From an uncultured Bacteroidota bacterium (GTDB taxonomy: Bacteria; Bacteroidota; Bacteroidia; Flavobacteriales; Flavobacteriaceae): 50,230 bases of DNA. The position numbers were made by a program, and so were the translations under genes. The notes under the pieces are model-generated. The model made no database searches and was not told where the DNA came from. It was given only the letters and a program-made list of their open reading frames with translations. The DNA is taken from contig CACLGW010000007.1 of NCBI GenBank assembly GCA_902606525.1, positions 1-50,230 on the forward strand, in the 5' to 3' direction. Positions 25,857-36,912 of the stretch are shown here, piece after piece (position 1 is the stretch's first letter; every line of letters starts with the position of its first letter).

Positions 25857-26521
25857 CGAACCCAACTTAAACTCAAGCCATCCCTAAAAGGAAGTAAAAC
25901 TGTTTTAACGCGTGGATCAGATTTGAGCTTTGAATTATAGGCCTGAAGGGCAATAGTACTTAAATCATCTGGATCAGCCTTTTGAATTACTTTTCCACTC
26001 CACATCACATTATCTGAGATAATTAATCCCCCCTTTCTAGTTTTTGGGAGCACCTGTTCAAAATAGTTATCATAATTTACCTTATCTGCATCAATAAATA
26101 CTAAATCAAACAAACCTTTAATCTTAGGGAGTGTATCTAAAGCCAGACCCAAATAGGTTTGAATATTTTTGGAATAATCACTTTTAGAAAAATATTTTTC
26201 TTGAAATTTTATCAACTCTTCGTTAGAATCTATTGTATGAAGTTCTCCATTTTCTTTTAGACCTTCAGCTAAACAAAGACTCGCATAACCAGTGAAGGTT
26301 CCAATTTCTAAAATTTTTTTTGGTTGAATAAGCTGTGATAAAAGGCTTAACAACCTCCCTTGAAGTGGACTGCTTAACATTCTAGGTTGTAATACTTTTT
26401 GATAAGTTTCTTTTTCTAATTCCCTCAGTATTAAAGGGATGGCTTCACTTTTGGACAAAGCATAGGAGACCCATGCCTGTTGGAGTTTATTTGAATTCAC
26501 TTTATGCTTTGGGTCTTGCAT
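25853..26521 (-). CDS. O-methyltransferase, family 3 (CCoAOMT-like)
   Basis: A 222-residue SAM- and cation-dependent O-methyltransferase. Motif I is ILEIGTFTGYASLCLAEG; the metal/catalytic Asp lies in DLVFIDADKVNYDNYFEQ, and GGLIISDNVMWSGKV carries the second Asp and Asn. These match the caffeoyl-CoA/catechol OMT-like group common in bacteria; the acceptor is unknown. The start overlaps the flavin-reductase-like gene by 20 bp, so the two form one unit. Confidence 0.9.
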   Translation of the reverse strand: MQDPKHKVNSNKLQQAWVSYALSKSEAIPLILRELEKETYQKVLQPRMLSSPLQGRLLSLLSQLIQPKKILEIGTFTGYASLCLAEGLKENGELHTIDSNEELIKFQEKYFSKSDYSKNIQTYLGLALDTLPKIKGLFDLVFIDADKVNYDNYFEQVLPKTRKGGLIISDNVMWSGKVIQKADPDDLSTIALQAYNSKLKSDPRVKTVLLPFRDGLSLSWVR

Positions 26522-27119
26522 AAGGGAATCGTTCTAGAAGTTGTGGAGCTGCATACCCGTCAAGCCCATTAATAGTAATAATATCTCCTTTGTCTAATTG
26601 GACCCAACCGTCTTCTAGAAGTAATGATTCTGAAATATATAGATGTTCTATACTTGCAACAATCATTATAGTATCATTTTCATTAATATGATATTCGTTT
26701 TGGTAGCGACAGCCCATTTGAATTGGAGCTTTTTTAACGTAGGGAGCATTCCAATCATTTTTTTTTTCAATTTCTAGATTGGTTTTATCAAATTCAGAAA
26801 TATTTTCAGGATATTTTGCTGAAGTGTGGTGAGCATCTGCAATTTGTTTTTTTGATATTGCATTTAAAGTGAATGTCCCTGTAGCTTTTATATTAGAATA
26901 GGTATGCCTCGGAACTGTTGTGGGCCTGATTATAAATCCAATTAACGCAGGATTACTTCCCAAATGAACAACAGAACTAAAAATAGCTAGATTTGTATTC
27001 CCTTTTGATGTTTGCGAACCGATTAGATGAGCTGATTTGTATCCAGTAACACTATTGATTAAATTAAGACGATAGATTTTTGACATATCCTCAATGTCAC
27101 TAATTTTTATATGTTTCAT
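26502..27119 (-). CDS. Flavin reductase-like (FMN-binding split-barrel) protein
   Basis: A 205-residue protein of the flavin reductase domain family. Recognisable are the SNLAIFSSVVHLGSNPALIGFII segment (here NLAIFSSVVHLGSNP), RHTYSNIKATGTFTLNAI, and ENDTIMIVASIEHLYI. Such proteins bind FMN and reduce free flavin or act as oxidoreductases; the partner is unknown. It overlaps the O-methyltransferase by 20 bp, and a small membrane protein gene lies 22 bp upstream on the same strand. Confidence 0.8.
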   Translation of the reverse strand: MKHIKISDIEDMSKIYRLNLINSVTGYKSAHLIGSQTSKGNTNLAIFSSVVHLGSNPALIGFIIRPTTVPRHTYSNIKATGTFTLNAISKKQIADAHHTSAKYPENISEFDKTNLEIEKKNDWNAPYVKKAPIQMGCRYQNEYHINENDTIMIVASIEHLYISESLLLEDGWVQLDKGDIITINGLDGYAAPQLLERFPYARPKA

Positions 27120-27141
27120 AGTTTTTTTATGAAATTATAGA

Positions 27142-27348
27142 TTATGAATTTAAATTTTTATCAAAACGAAGCACAACAAAGATTAAAATACAAATAACAA
27201 TAACCAAAGAGCCTAAAAAAAGATAATGATCTGGGACCTCATTGGAAGATAAAAAACCTAGTATTATTTTTTTGTCTAAAAAAGAAATAAATAAAGCTAG
27301 GGGCAATAAGATAATAACGAATTTAAAACGTTTTACAAATGAAATCAT
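27142..27348 (-). CDS. Small two-helix membrane protein
   Basis: A 68-residue protein with two hydrophobic helices (about residues 8-24, FKFVIILLPLALFISFL, and 43-61, LFLGSLVIVICILIFVVL) and a basic start (MISFVKRFK). No family recognised. It lies 22 bp upstream of the flavin reductase-like gene on the same strand, in the position of a first operon gene. Coding is plausible from its hydrophobic pattern and position, but the evidence is limited. Confidence 0.5.
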   Translation of the reverse strand: MISFVKRFKFVIILLPLALFISFLDKKIILGFLSSNEVPDHYLFLGSLVIVICILIFVVLRFDKNLNS

Positions 27349-27418
27349 TTTTAAAATATTAAAACACTAAAATAAGAAGAGATTTTATAATTTTAATAAA
27401 AAACAAACTCATGATATT

Positions 27419-27841
27419 ATGATAAAATTTTATTTAGTTATAACTGCTCTTCTATCTTATGTATATCAGCCCACTACAGTAGAAGGTTTATGGATTACCC
27501 AAGATGATAAAACTAGTAAAGAAAAATCGGAAGTTTTAATATACAAGCAAGAGGGTAAGCTTTATGGAAAAATTGTTCGGCTACTTCTACCAGAAGATCA
27601 GGGGAAGCTCTGTGTTGAGTGTAGGGGAGATGAAAAAAACAAACCTATTGCAGGGCTTGTAATTGTAAAGGATTTGAATTTAAATGACGATGTGTGGGAG
27701 GATGGAACCATTATGGATCCTAAGACTGGAAAAGTATATGATTGTTATTTAAATTTAGAAGATATTAACACATTAAAAGTAAGAGGTTATCTTGGCTTTT
27801 CATTGCTGGGTAGAACCCAAATTTGGAAGCGAAAAAATTAA
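27419..27841 (+). CDS. DUF2147 exported protein
   Basis: A 140-residue protein with a weak signal peptide (MIKFYLVITALLSYVYQ). The DUF2147 pattern is clear: EGLWITQDDKTSKEKSEVLIYKQEGKLYGKIVRLL, a C-x-x-C pair (LCVECRGDEKNKPIAGLVI), WEDGTIMDPKTGKVYDCYL and VRGYLGFSLLGRTQIWKR. The family is exported and forms a small beta-barrel; its function is not established. An out-of-frame ATG lies 8 bp upstream of the start and ends at once. Confidence 0.88.
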   Translation: MIKFYLVITALLSYVYQPTTVEGLWITQDDKTSKEKSEVLIYKQEGKLYGKIVRLLLPEDQGKLCVECRGDEKNKPIAGLVIVKDLNLNDDVWEDGTIMDPKTGKVYDCYLNLEDINTLKVRGYLGFSLLGRTQIWKRKN

Positions 27842-27915
27842 TAATTTTTTCAAATTTTAAATTAAATTAAAGAACCAAAAGACCTAATAATTAAAATAAT
27901 TTTTTATTTTTGATT

Positions 27916-28065
27916 ATGTCCAGGCGTATAATAAATTTTGTTTTTCCTGATGGAGTAGATTCCGTTTTTATAGACGGAAAAAGATATACTCGAGTTCAGT
28001 TTAAAAGAGCTCAAGCTAGGGAGAAAAGAAGAGATAAAAAAGGACGTTTTCTAAGTGTACAATAA
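27916..28065 (+). CDS. Small basic protein of 49 residues, unknown
   Basis: ATG at 27916 to TAA at 28063-28065. The product runs MSRRIINFVFPDGVDSVFID, then GKRYTRVQFKRAQAREKRRD and KKGRFLSVQ. The first half would form beta strands; the second is strongly basic and helical, suiting a nucleic-acid or ribosome ligand. A perfect -7 box TATTTTTG (27905-27912) lies only 3 bp before the ATG, which would give an almost leaderless mRNA. I recognise no family. Support is the sensible composition, position and promoter-like box. Confidence 0.5.
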   Translation: MSRRIINFVFPDGVDSVFIDGKRYTRVQFKRAQAREKRRDKKGRFLSVQ

Positions 28066-28219
28066 TCAGATATTTAATAACTAAGAATTCTATTACAACC
28101 ACCTTTAAAAACATAAATCTTAAAAGTCCATTATTAACTTTGTGATATAGCCTTCAATTGACTTTCTTTTAGACCAATTTGAAAAAAATTATCGCCACAC
28201 AAAAAAATTTAATAAAAAA

Positions 28220-29410
28220 ATGAAAAAAATTATTTTTCTTTTACTCTTTGTTCAATCTATCTCTTTTTCTCAATTTAATGAAATTAAACTTTTTCAGGAA
28301 AGACTAATTGATGATGAGATAACTGGAAGTAATGTTGCAATGGTTTATAAAGATTCAAAGACAATATTTTTTAATATTCAAAACTCTAATAAAGAAGGAG
28401 ACAAAAATATATCTAATCAAAGTTACAAACCGTATATGGAAACTCTTTTCCCTATATGGTCGATGTCAAAACCTATAACAACAGTTGCAACAATGATTCT
28501 TTTAGAAAGGGGTCTCATTAAATTAACTGATAATGTCTCTAAATATGTTCCAGGATTGAAAAATATGACTTGTGAAACTGAAAGTGGAAATATGACTTGT
28601 GAAAATCAAATACAAATCATAGACCTTCTTGCACATAGATCTGGTTTTGGTTATTATGGTAATCCAGGATATGGCTACGGATATACAAATTCAATCAAAT
28701 ATGACAACTTGGAAGATTTTACAAATGACCTCTCAGAAATCGTTTTAAAATTTGAGCCTGGATCAAAATATTTTTATGGTATAAATCAAGCTGTGCTTGG
28801 AAGAGTTATTGAGGTTGTTTCAAATCAAACCTTTTATGAATTTTTGAAAAAAGAATTATTTGATCCTCTTGAAATGAGCGAAACAAAATTTTATCTAACT
28901 GATGATGAAAGAAAAAGATTCCAACCCCTTTTTATAAATACTGGGGCCTTAAAAGGATTTACTTATGAGCTGAATGAATTGTCTTACAAAGAAAATAATG
29001 AAGCCTATTTTGGTGGGGAAGGATTAATTTCAACCTTAGGGGACTATTCAAATTTTTGTAAAATGCTTCTAAATGGAGGTTCATTTAATGGTAAAAAAAT
29101 TATAAGCCAGAACAGTATTAATTTAATGACTAGAAAACATTCTAAATCTTATCCTCATGAAGAATATGCAGATACAAGAAAATTAGGTTTTTTCTATGGA
29201 TTTTCACTATTTATATTAGAGGATCAAGAGATAGATGGCACAAGTTCTTCTAAAGGAATATACGGATGGTCTGGATATCATAATACTCATTTTTGGATTG
29301 ATCCAGAAAAAAACATGTTTGCCATTTTTCTTTCAAGATCCAGGCAAAGCGTTTCTAATATTGACACTCAAAAGGAATTCAGAAGGGCTGTTTATAAATC
29401 ATTAAAATAA
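28220..29410 (+). CDS. Serine hydrolase of the beta-lactamase/class C (EstB-like) fold, exported
   Basis: A 396-residue protein with a signal peptide (MKKIIFLLLFVQSISFSQ). The nucleophile motif SxxK is in PIWSMSKPITT (about residue 89), the Tyr motif in YFYGINQAVLG, and the C-terminal third motif in GWSGYHNTHFWIDP; this set fits EstB-like esterases better than true beta-lactamases. The region before LLAHRSG holds two near-tandem copies of NMTCE, encoded by a 17-bp exact repeat, adding two Cys. Substrate unknown; secreted esterase or peptidase is likely. Confidence 0.85.
   Translation: MKKIIFLLLFVQSISFSQFNEIKLFQERLIDDEITGSNVAMVYKDSKTIFFNIQNSNKEGDKNISNQSYKPYMETLFPIWSMSKPITTVATMILLERGLIKLTDNVSKYVPGLKNMTCETESGNMTCENQIQIIDLLAHRSGFGYYGNPGYGYGYTNSIKYDNLEDFTNDLSEIVLKFEPGSKYFYGINQAVLGRVIEVVSNQTFYEFLKKELFDPLEMSETKFYLTDDERKRFQPLFINTGALKGFTYELNELSYKENNEAYFGGEGLISTLGDYSNFCKMLLNGGSFNGKKIISQNSINLMTRKHSKSYPHEEYADTRKLGFFYGFSLFILEDQEIDGTSSSKGIYGWSGYHNTHFWIDPEKNMFAIFLSRSRQSVSNIDTQKEFRRAVYKSLK
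28561..28604 (+). repeat. 17-bp direct repeat with 27-bp period inside the serine hydrolase gene
   Basis: AAATATGACTTGTGAAA occurs at 28561-28577 and again at 28588-28604, identical over 17 bases. The 27-bp period keeps the frame and doubles the peptide NMTCE with four residues between the copies. It looks like a recent in-frame slippage or duplication. Confidence 0.8.
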
Positions 29411-29416
29411 AATTTT

Positions 29417-29491
29417 GGGTGTTTAGCTCAGTTGGTTTAGAGTGCTACCTTGACAGGGTAGAAGTCGGGGGTTCGAATCCCTCAACACCCA
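29417..29491 (+). tRNA. tRNA-Val(GAC)
   Basis: A 75-nt cloverleaf. The acceptor stem GGGTGTT pairs with AACACCC (29484-29490), discriminator A at 29491; CCA is not encoded. D arm GCTC...GAGT; anticodon stem CTACC/GGTAG enclosing loop TTGACAG, anticodon GAC, so Val; T arm GGGGG TTCGAAT CCCTC with one G-T pair. It stands between the serine hydrolase and the tiny-gene cassette, where gene content changes from core to accessory. Confidence 0.95.
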
Positions 29492-29584
29492 CAAGGCTTA
29501 ATAGAACAGTTATAAATCTAATATATGTTATTAACTGAAAATCTTAGTTATTTGAATTGATTGAAGCTATAAATAAACTTATAA

Positions 29585-29728
29585 ATGATTAAAATAAAAT
29601 ATTTAGGATTTTCTATCACTTTGTTTGCTTGTCTATTTAAACTAATGTCGTAGCAGTATGCAGACAAAATATTAATCACAGGTATAAGTTTTTTGGGAAT
29701 TTACTATTTAATTAAAGTCTTCAAATGA
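29585..29728 (+). pseudogene. Small two-helix membrane protein gene interrupted by an in-frame TAG
   Basis: The frame ATG 29585 to TGA 29726-29728 would give 47 codons: MIKIKYLGFSITLFACLFKL, MS, then TAG at 29651-29653, then QYADKILITGISFLGIYYL. Small flavobacterial proteins resembling the N-terminus of GldL read FK-x-x-H/S-W-P/Q-x-A-D-x-L-L-I-x-G, so the stop sits where Trp (TGG) is expected: a single G-to-A change explains it. The frame's terminal TGA overlaps the next gene's ATG by 4 bp (ATGA), as do the following two junctions, which supports the full frame as the ancestral gene. Stop readthrough is possible but not supported by anything seen. Confidence 0.6.
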
Positions 29729-29895
29729 TAGAACATTTTTTTACATGCCCTCATTGTTGGGAGAAAATTTCAATGCTATTAGAAAGCTCAGATGATATGC
29801 AAAATTATATTGAGGATTGTGAAGTTTGTTGCCAACCTATTCAAATTGAGTACTTTTTTAAAGAGGAAATAAAAAGCTTTAATATAGTTTCATGA
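29725..29895 (+). CDS. CPXCG-motif Cys-rich small protein
   Basis: A 56-residue protein: MIEHFFTCPHCWEKISMLLE, then SSDDMQNYIEDCEVCCQPIQ, then a tail. Two Cys pairs (CPHC and CEVCC) and the phrase YIEDCEVCCQPIQI are those of the CPXCG family of small putative zinc ribbons. The usual CPYCG is CPHCW here. Its ATG overlaps the previous frame's stop by 4 bp, and its own TGA overlaps the next ATG by 4 bp. Function unknown. Confidence 0.75.
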   Translation: MIEHFFTCPHCWEKISMLLESSDDMQNYIEDCEVCCQPIQIEYFFKEEIKSFNIVS

Positions 29896-30068
29896 AAGAA
29901 TATATAATTAAAAATAATATTGGAGTTTTCTTTATAGGATTTTTTATTTCAATGGCTGATGATATTTTTTTAGGAAAATACATTCTCACAATAACTGGAT
30001 TTATAATAATGTTATTTTCATTTTATTTAATGTTTTTAAAGTCTCAGCAGAAAAAGTCTGATGAATGA
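29892..30068 (+). CDS. Small membrane protein of 58 residues
   Basis: Starts at ATG 29892 in an ATGA overlap with the Cys-rich gene and ends at TGA 30066-30068, overlapping the next start. It begins MKEYIIKNNIGVFFIGFFIS, with two hydrophobic segments (about 10-22 and 32-49) separated by the short loop MADDIFLGKY, and a charged C-terminus (KSQQKKSDE). No family recognised. The coupled overlaps on both sides are the main evidence that it is a gene. Confidence 0.6.
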   Translation: MKEYIIKNNIGVFFIGFFISMADDIFLGKYILTITGFIIMLFSFYLMFLKSQQKKSDE

Positions 30069-30226
30069 GACAAAAACTCTGCAAAATTTGCAATAACGAC
30101 TTCAAAACTATGTATCGAATAAAGTTCAAGGAAAGTCAGGACTGGATTTTCACCTGTAAACCATGTTTACTAAAACTAAAAAAAGGAAATCCCTTCTATA
30201 AGTACGGAGGCACTTGGAAAAGATAA
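30065..30226 (+). CDS. Small zinc-ribbon-like protein of 53 residues
   Basis: Starts at ATG 30065 (ATGA overlap) and ends at TAA 30224-30226. The product runs MRQKLCKICNNDFKTMYRIK, FKESQDWIFTCKPCLLKLKK, then GNPFYKYGGTWKR. Two CxxC pairs (CKIC and CKPC) would bind one zinc. The ending Y-x-Y-GGTWK is a pattern I recall from small conserved proteins in bacteria and marine genomes, of unknown function. It is the last gene of the four-gene cassette. Confidence 0.7.
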   Translation: MRQKLCKICNNDFKTMYRIKFKESQDWIFTCKPCLLKLKKGNPFYKYGGTWKR

Positions 30227-30272
30227 AATTCCAATACTAATTACTCTTTTTAATAGATATATTTTTTTGTAA

Positions 30273-33527
<3,255 letters not shown>

Positions 33528-33562
33528 GTGGTTATTTAATACCAAAAAAAATAATTTTATAA

Positions 33563-35662
33563 TTATTTTAGAACAGGATTTGTTCCCTCCTGCCATGCAA
33601 TTTTGGTTTTAAAATGCGTGTTTAATTTTTCTAAAAAAAGGATTTCAGATATAAATTGCCAATCAAAATTAATGGATTGATTTGCCGGATGATTGTGATG
33701 ATCTTGATCGAGGATATAATTTTCAGGTTTATTGAGAATTCTCGTTTGGCTATATACTTTTTCAAATTCCTGTCGAAACGATCCAAATTTTTGTATTAGC
33801 TCTTGCAGTTGCAATAAAATTTTTATTTCCTCATTAGCTGTAATGGCAAGATCAAAAGCTTCAATTTTTTTTAGGACTTCAAAATTATATTCTACCAAGG
33901 CACTTACTTGCTCATAAATTGCAATTGTATATTGATTTTTGGAATCCTGTGATTTTAATTTAGCAAGGATTTTTTTTACTTTATTTAAATTTTCATTTTG
34001 CTCGGAAATATTTTTTAAACGATTAGCATACTTTGCAGCCCAAGCCCCTTTGTCATTAAAATCGGGTAAATCCATAACATATTGTTCGATCACATTTTCT
34101 CTATGCACTAATGAATTACGATGAATCCCTTCTTCCAACAACACATTAGTCCAAAGAGCAACGGGTTTATCTAATGCATCTATAAAGGCATAGTCTTCAG
34201 ATTTAGAGGACGATCCAAAAGTACGATGTCTAAAGCTAGTTTTAAATTCTTCTTTGGTACGTTTCATACCCGCCCAACTATATTCTGCAAAAGCGGCAAT
34301 TCCCCGTTTATAGAGTTCAAAATGTGGAGAGTCGTCATCCCAAAGGGTTAATAGTAATCCGTTGTAATTTCTATCAATAGATTGTTGCGCAAAGATTTTT
34401 ATTTGATCTATATTACTTTCTCTTTGAGGCATTAAGGTCCATCGGGTTTGTCCTGAAGTTGCCCCCATTACATTAAATCCATTGGAAGAGAACCAGTCCA
34501 TAGCCTTCCCATTTCCGTAGGATTCTGCCAAATGATAATTCCAACGCATATACACACAGTTTTTAGGAAACTCTGTGATAAATTGATTGAGATTGAGTTC
34601 GTTTTTAGCCCAAATAGAATCAACAGTTTGCTCACTCATTTTACTATCATAAATAGGAGACATTAGTCCCGCTTCTTTGAGAGGCATATCGTCCCAGAAA
34701 ATAGGGATTCGATTGTGCTCTGCTGCAAAAACACTGACTTTATTTAGCCAAATTAAATTTAATTCTAAGGATGACATCCCACTATTTCGTCCTGTGGTTT
34801 TTACTTCATCACCTCCTACATGAAGATATTTTCCAAAGGGAAATGCTTCCATTGCATCTAGATAGAGGTCAAATTGCAATTCATAGGTTTTCGGATCTAA
34901 GGGATTAAAAGCCCAGTCACTTTTTGGATCGTCACGAAGTGGAAAATTGATTTTGTGTTTTAGCACAAAAGATGCATGTCCTAAACCTTGTACTAATGGG
35001 CTAATATTGATGTTTCTCTCATGTGCATATTTACTTATGGCTCTCCACTGTTTAATAGACATAGCATCCTCACTTCCCACTTCTGGTCGACGTTCATACT
35101 GTAATTTATCTTCAATTTCCAGAATCACTCCATTGATTTTTAATTGCGCCAAATGATCCATTAAATCATAATAATAGGTTTTTTTTTCTAGGTGATGTTT
35201 GATGTCTATTTGAATTGGGCGAAAGGCAATTTTTGGTGCATCATTGATTTCTAATATAGGTAATGTCTGTCCTTGAGCATCATCTATAATTTGAGAAAGA
35301 GTTATAAATGCATAAAATAAACCAGCTTCATCTTGCGCCTCAATACGGATCTTTTCTTCTTCAATTTTAAGCAAATAACTTTCTGCTTGATGCCCAACTT
35401 TAGGATTAATATTAAAATGAATTTGTGCTATTTCTGCAGTTTCTATTTGAACTAAATTTTTTAAAACACCATATCTGATAGGTAGGGTATTACCTTGAGT
35501 ACTGTATGACCATTGTAAAGCACTTGCATCTAGAGTGGACACTTCTGAGTTAAAGGAAAACTGTTGAGTAGAGGGAAGTAATTCAAAAGTATTAGACTCT
35601 AATTTTTGCTCGGAACAAGAAAAGAGCAACATAATAACGAATAGAAGAAGTATATTTTTCAT
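33563..35662 (-). CDS. GH20-like beta-N-acetylhexosaminidase lipoprotein
   Basis: A 699-residue lipoprotein with lipobox LLFSC (Cys16). The N-terminal GH20b-like alpha/beta domain (about 20-145) is followed by the TIM barrel with HVGGDEV, the catalytic Asp285-Glu286 pair of GH20 substrate-assisted catalysis. Also present are QGLGHASFVLK and TLWDDDSPHFELY. The tail after about residue 480 is helical. It cleaves terminal GlcNAc or GalNAc from glycans at the cell surface or periplasm. It lies 45 bp downstream of the DUF5009 gene on the same strand, and the two probably form one unit. Confidence 0.85.
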   Translation of the reverse strand: MKNILLLFVIMLLFSCSEQKLESNTFELLPSTQQFSFNSEVSTLDASALQWSYSTQGNTLPIRYGVLKNLVQIETAEIAQIHFNINPKVGHQAESYLLKIEEEKIRIEAQDEAGLFYAFITLSQIIDDAQGQTLPILEINDAPKIAFRPIQIDIKHHLEKKTYYYDLMDHLAQLKINGVILEIEDKLQYERRPEVGSEDAMSIKQWRAISKYAHERNINISPLVQGLGHASFVLKHKINFPLRDDPKSDWAFNPLDPKTYELQFDLYLDAMEAFPFGKYLHVGGDEVKTTGRNSGMSSLELNLIWLNKVSVFAAEHNRIPIFWDDMPLKEAGLMSPIYDSKMSEQTVDSIWAKNELNLNQFITEFPKNCVYMRWNYHLAESYGNGKAMDWFSSNGFNVMGATSGQTRWTLMPQRESNIDQIKIFAQQSIDRNYNGLLLTLWDDDSPHFELYKRGIAAFAEYSWAGMKRTKEEFKTSFRHRTFGSSSKSEDYAFIDALDKPVALWTNVLLEEGIHRNSLVHRENVIEQYVMDLPDFNDKGAWAAKYANRLKNISEQNENLNKVKKILAKLKSQDSKNQYTIAIYEQVSALVEYNFEVLKKIEAFDLAITANEEIKILLQLQELIQKFGSFRQEFEKVYSQTRILNKPENYILDQDHHNHPANQSINFDWQFISEILFLEKLNTHFKTKIAWQEGTNPVLK

Positions 35663-35707
35663 GATTAATTAATTTTTGTTAGTATGAAAAGGATAATTAA
35701 TCTCATT

Positions 35708-36805
35708 TTATATTTTTATGAAAATTCGCTTATGATACAACCAATAACAAACATACCAAAGACAAAACAAGACAATTAGACCTAAAATAAAACTTGCTAG
35801 CCAAGGCGAATAGCCTTGAATAAAGCTATTGGTAAATGGTTTTACTATTTTCCGAAATAAATCCCCACCGCCAATAGAACTATAAATATAAATAAATAGG
35901 GGATTCATACCCACAACTCTAAACACCAAAGTTTTCTTTATATAGGATTTAATATCAATCACCCAATAACAGGCTGCTAAAGCCAAAATAGTCCATCCCC
36001 CAGAAAGGAATACAAAAGCACTTGTAGATATCCGTTTTATAACCGGAGTAAATATACTTACAGTATAACCAACAGCTAAGCAAATAAGAGCTGCAATGAT
36101 AAGGCGTTTCAGTTTTTCTGTATCGGTATAAGTGCTCATCAACAATTGTCCTGCCATTAATCCCCAGATTGTATGAGCAGCTGTTGGAAGTGCATTAAAG
36201 GCTGCCCAATGTCCTTCATATTCATAACCTGAAATAAAAATATTGAACCAAGCTCCAAAATTTTGTCCTGCAATAAAAGCTTGATCAAAACCAACAACTG
36301 GAAAAAAACGATAGAGCAGGTCGGAAGCAACAATACATAACAATGCAACAATAGATTGTACCCTCGGTGTTTTTTTAACTAAAAAAAACGTAATCAAGTA
36401 AGTAAAAGAAAGTTGAGCTAAAACATTATCAAACCGAAAAATAATTTTTTCTTGATCTAAACAGTATAATGTCCATCCAAAAACTAATAAAAGAAAAGAA
36501 CGGCGAAAAGCGTGATTTCTAATCTGCTTTTTTGAATCTCCTCTTTTCAATCTGCTAGCATAGGAATAAGGAATAGATACCCCAACAATAAACATAAAAA
36601 AAGGCTGAATTAAATCCCAAAAATGGAGACCTTCCCATTTTACGTGATGGAATAGAAAATTTGCTATGGTAGTAATTGACTCATTGCCAGTATTCATTAA
36701 TACTCCAAAAAGATCCGAAAACTCAGCTACTAACAAGAACATAACAGCCCCTCTAAAAAAATCTAAGGATCGTAATCTTTGACTCAAATTTTTTGTTGTG
36801 CTCAT
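35708..36805 (-). CDS. DUF5009 / HGSNAT-like membrane acyltransferase
   Basis: A 365-residue polytopic protein with about ten hydrophobic segments. The start RLRSLDFFRGAVMFLLVAE is the signature of the DUF5009/heparan-alpha-glucosaminide N-acetyltransferase-like group (R-x-x-SLDxFRG). The conserved WEGLHFWDLIQPFFMFIVGVSIPYS and the Pro-Leu-Phe segment RVVGMNPLFIYIYSSIGG also fit. Such proteins carry acetyl groups across the membrane onto sugars. Its neighbour is a hexosaminidase, which suggests acetyl-amino sugar processing. Substrate is inferred, not seen. Confidence 0.8.
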   Translation of the reverse strand: MSTTKNLSQRLRSLDFFRGAVMFLLVAEFSDLFGVLMNTGNESITTIANFLFHHVKWEGLHFWDLIQPFFMFIVGVSIPYSYASRLKRGDSKKQIRNHAFRRSFLLLVFGWTLYCLDQEKIIFRFDNVLAQLSFTYLITFFLVKKTPRVQSIVALLCIVASDLLYRFFPVVGFDQAFIAGQNFGAWFNIFISGYEYEGHWAAFNALPTAAHTIWGLMAGQLLMSTYTDTEKLKRLIIAALICLAVGYTVSIFTPVIKRISTSAFVFLSGGWTILALAACYWVIDIKSYIKKTLVFRVVGMNPLFIYIYSSIGGGDLFRKIVKPFTNSFIQGYSPWLASFILGLIVLFCLWYVCYWLYHKRIFIKI

Positions 36806-36912
36806 CTTAATTTAATTTCGATTATAGTATAATGAGCATGCTTTTTAAAATTTTTCTGTAAGACGATATCTAAATTTAAAAATAATTATAGAGTGATAAA
36901 ATAAATTTCGGA

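Noticed and set aside
28135-28142. TAACTTTG as promoter of the serine hydrolase
   Set aside because: No TTG at 17-23 bp upstream, and it lies 77 nt before the ATG, unlike the other -7 boxes.
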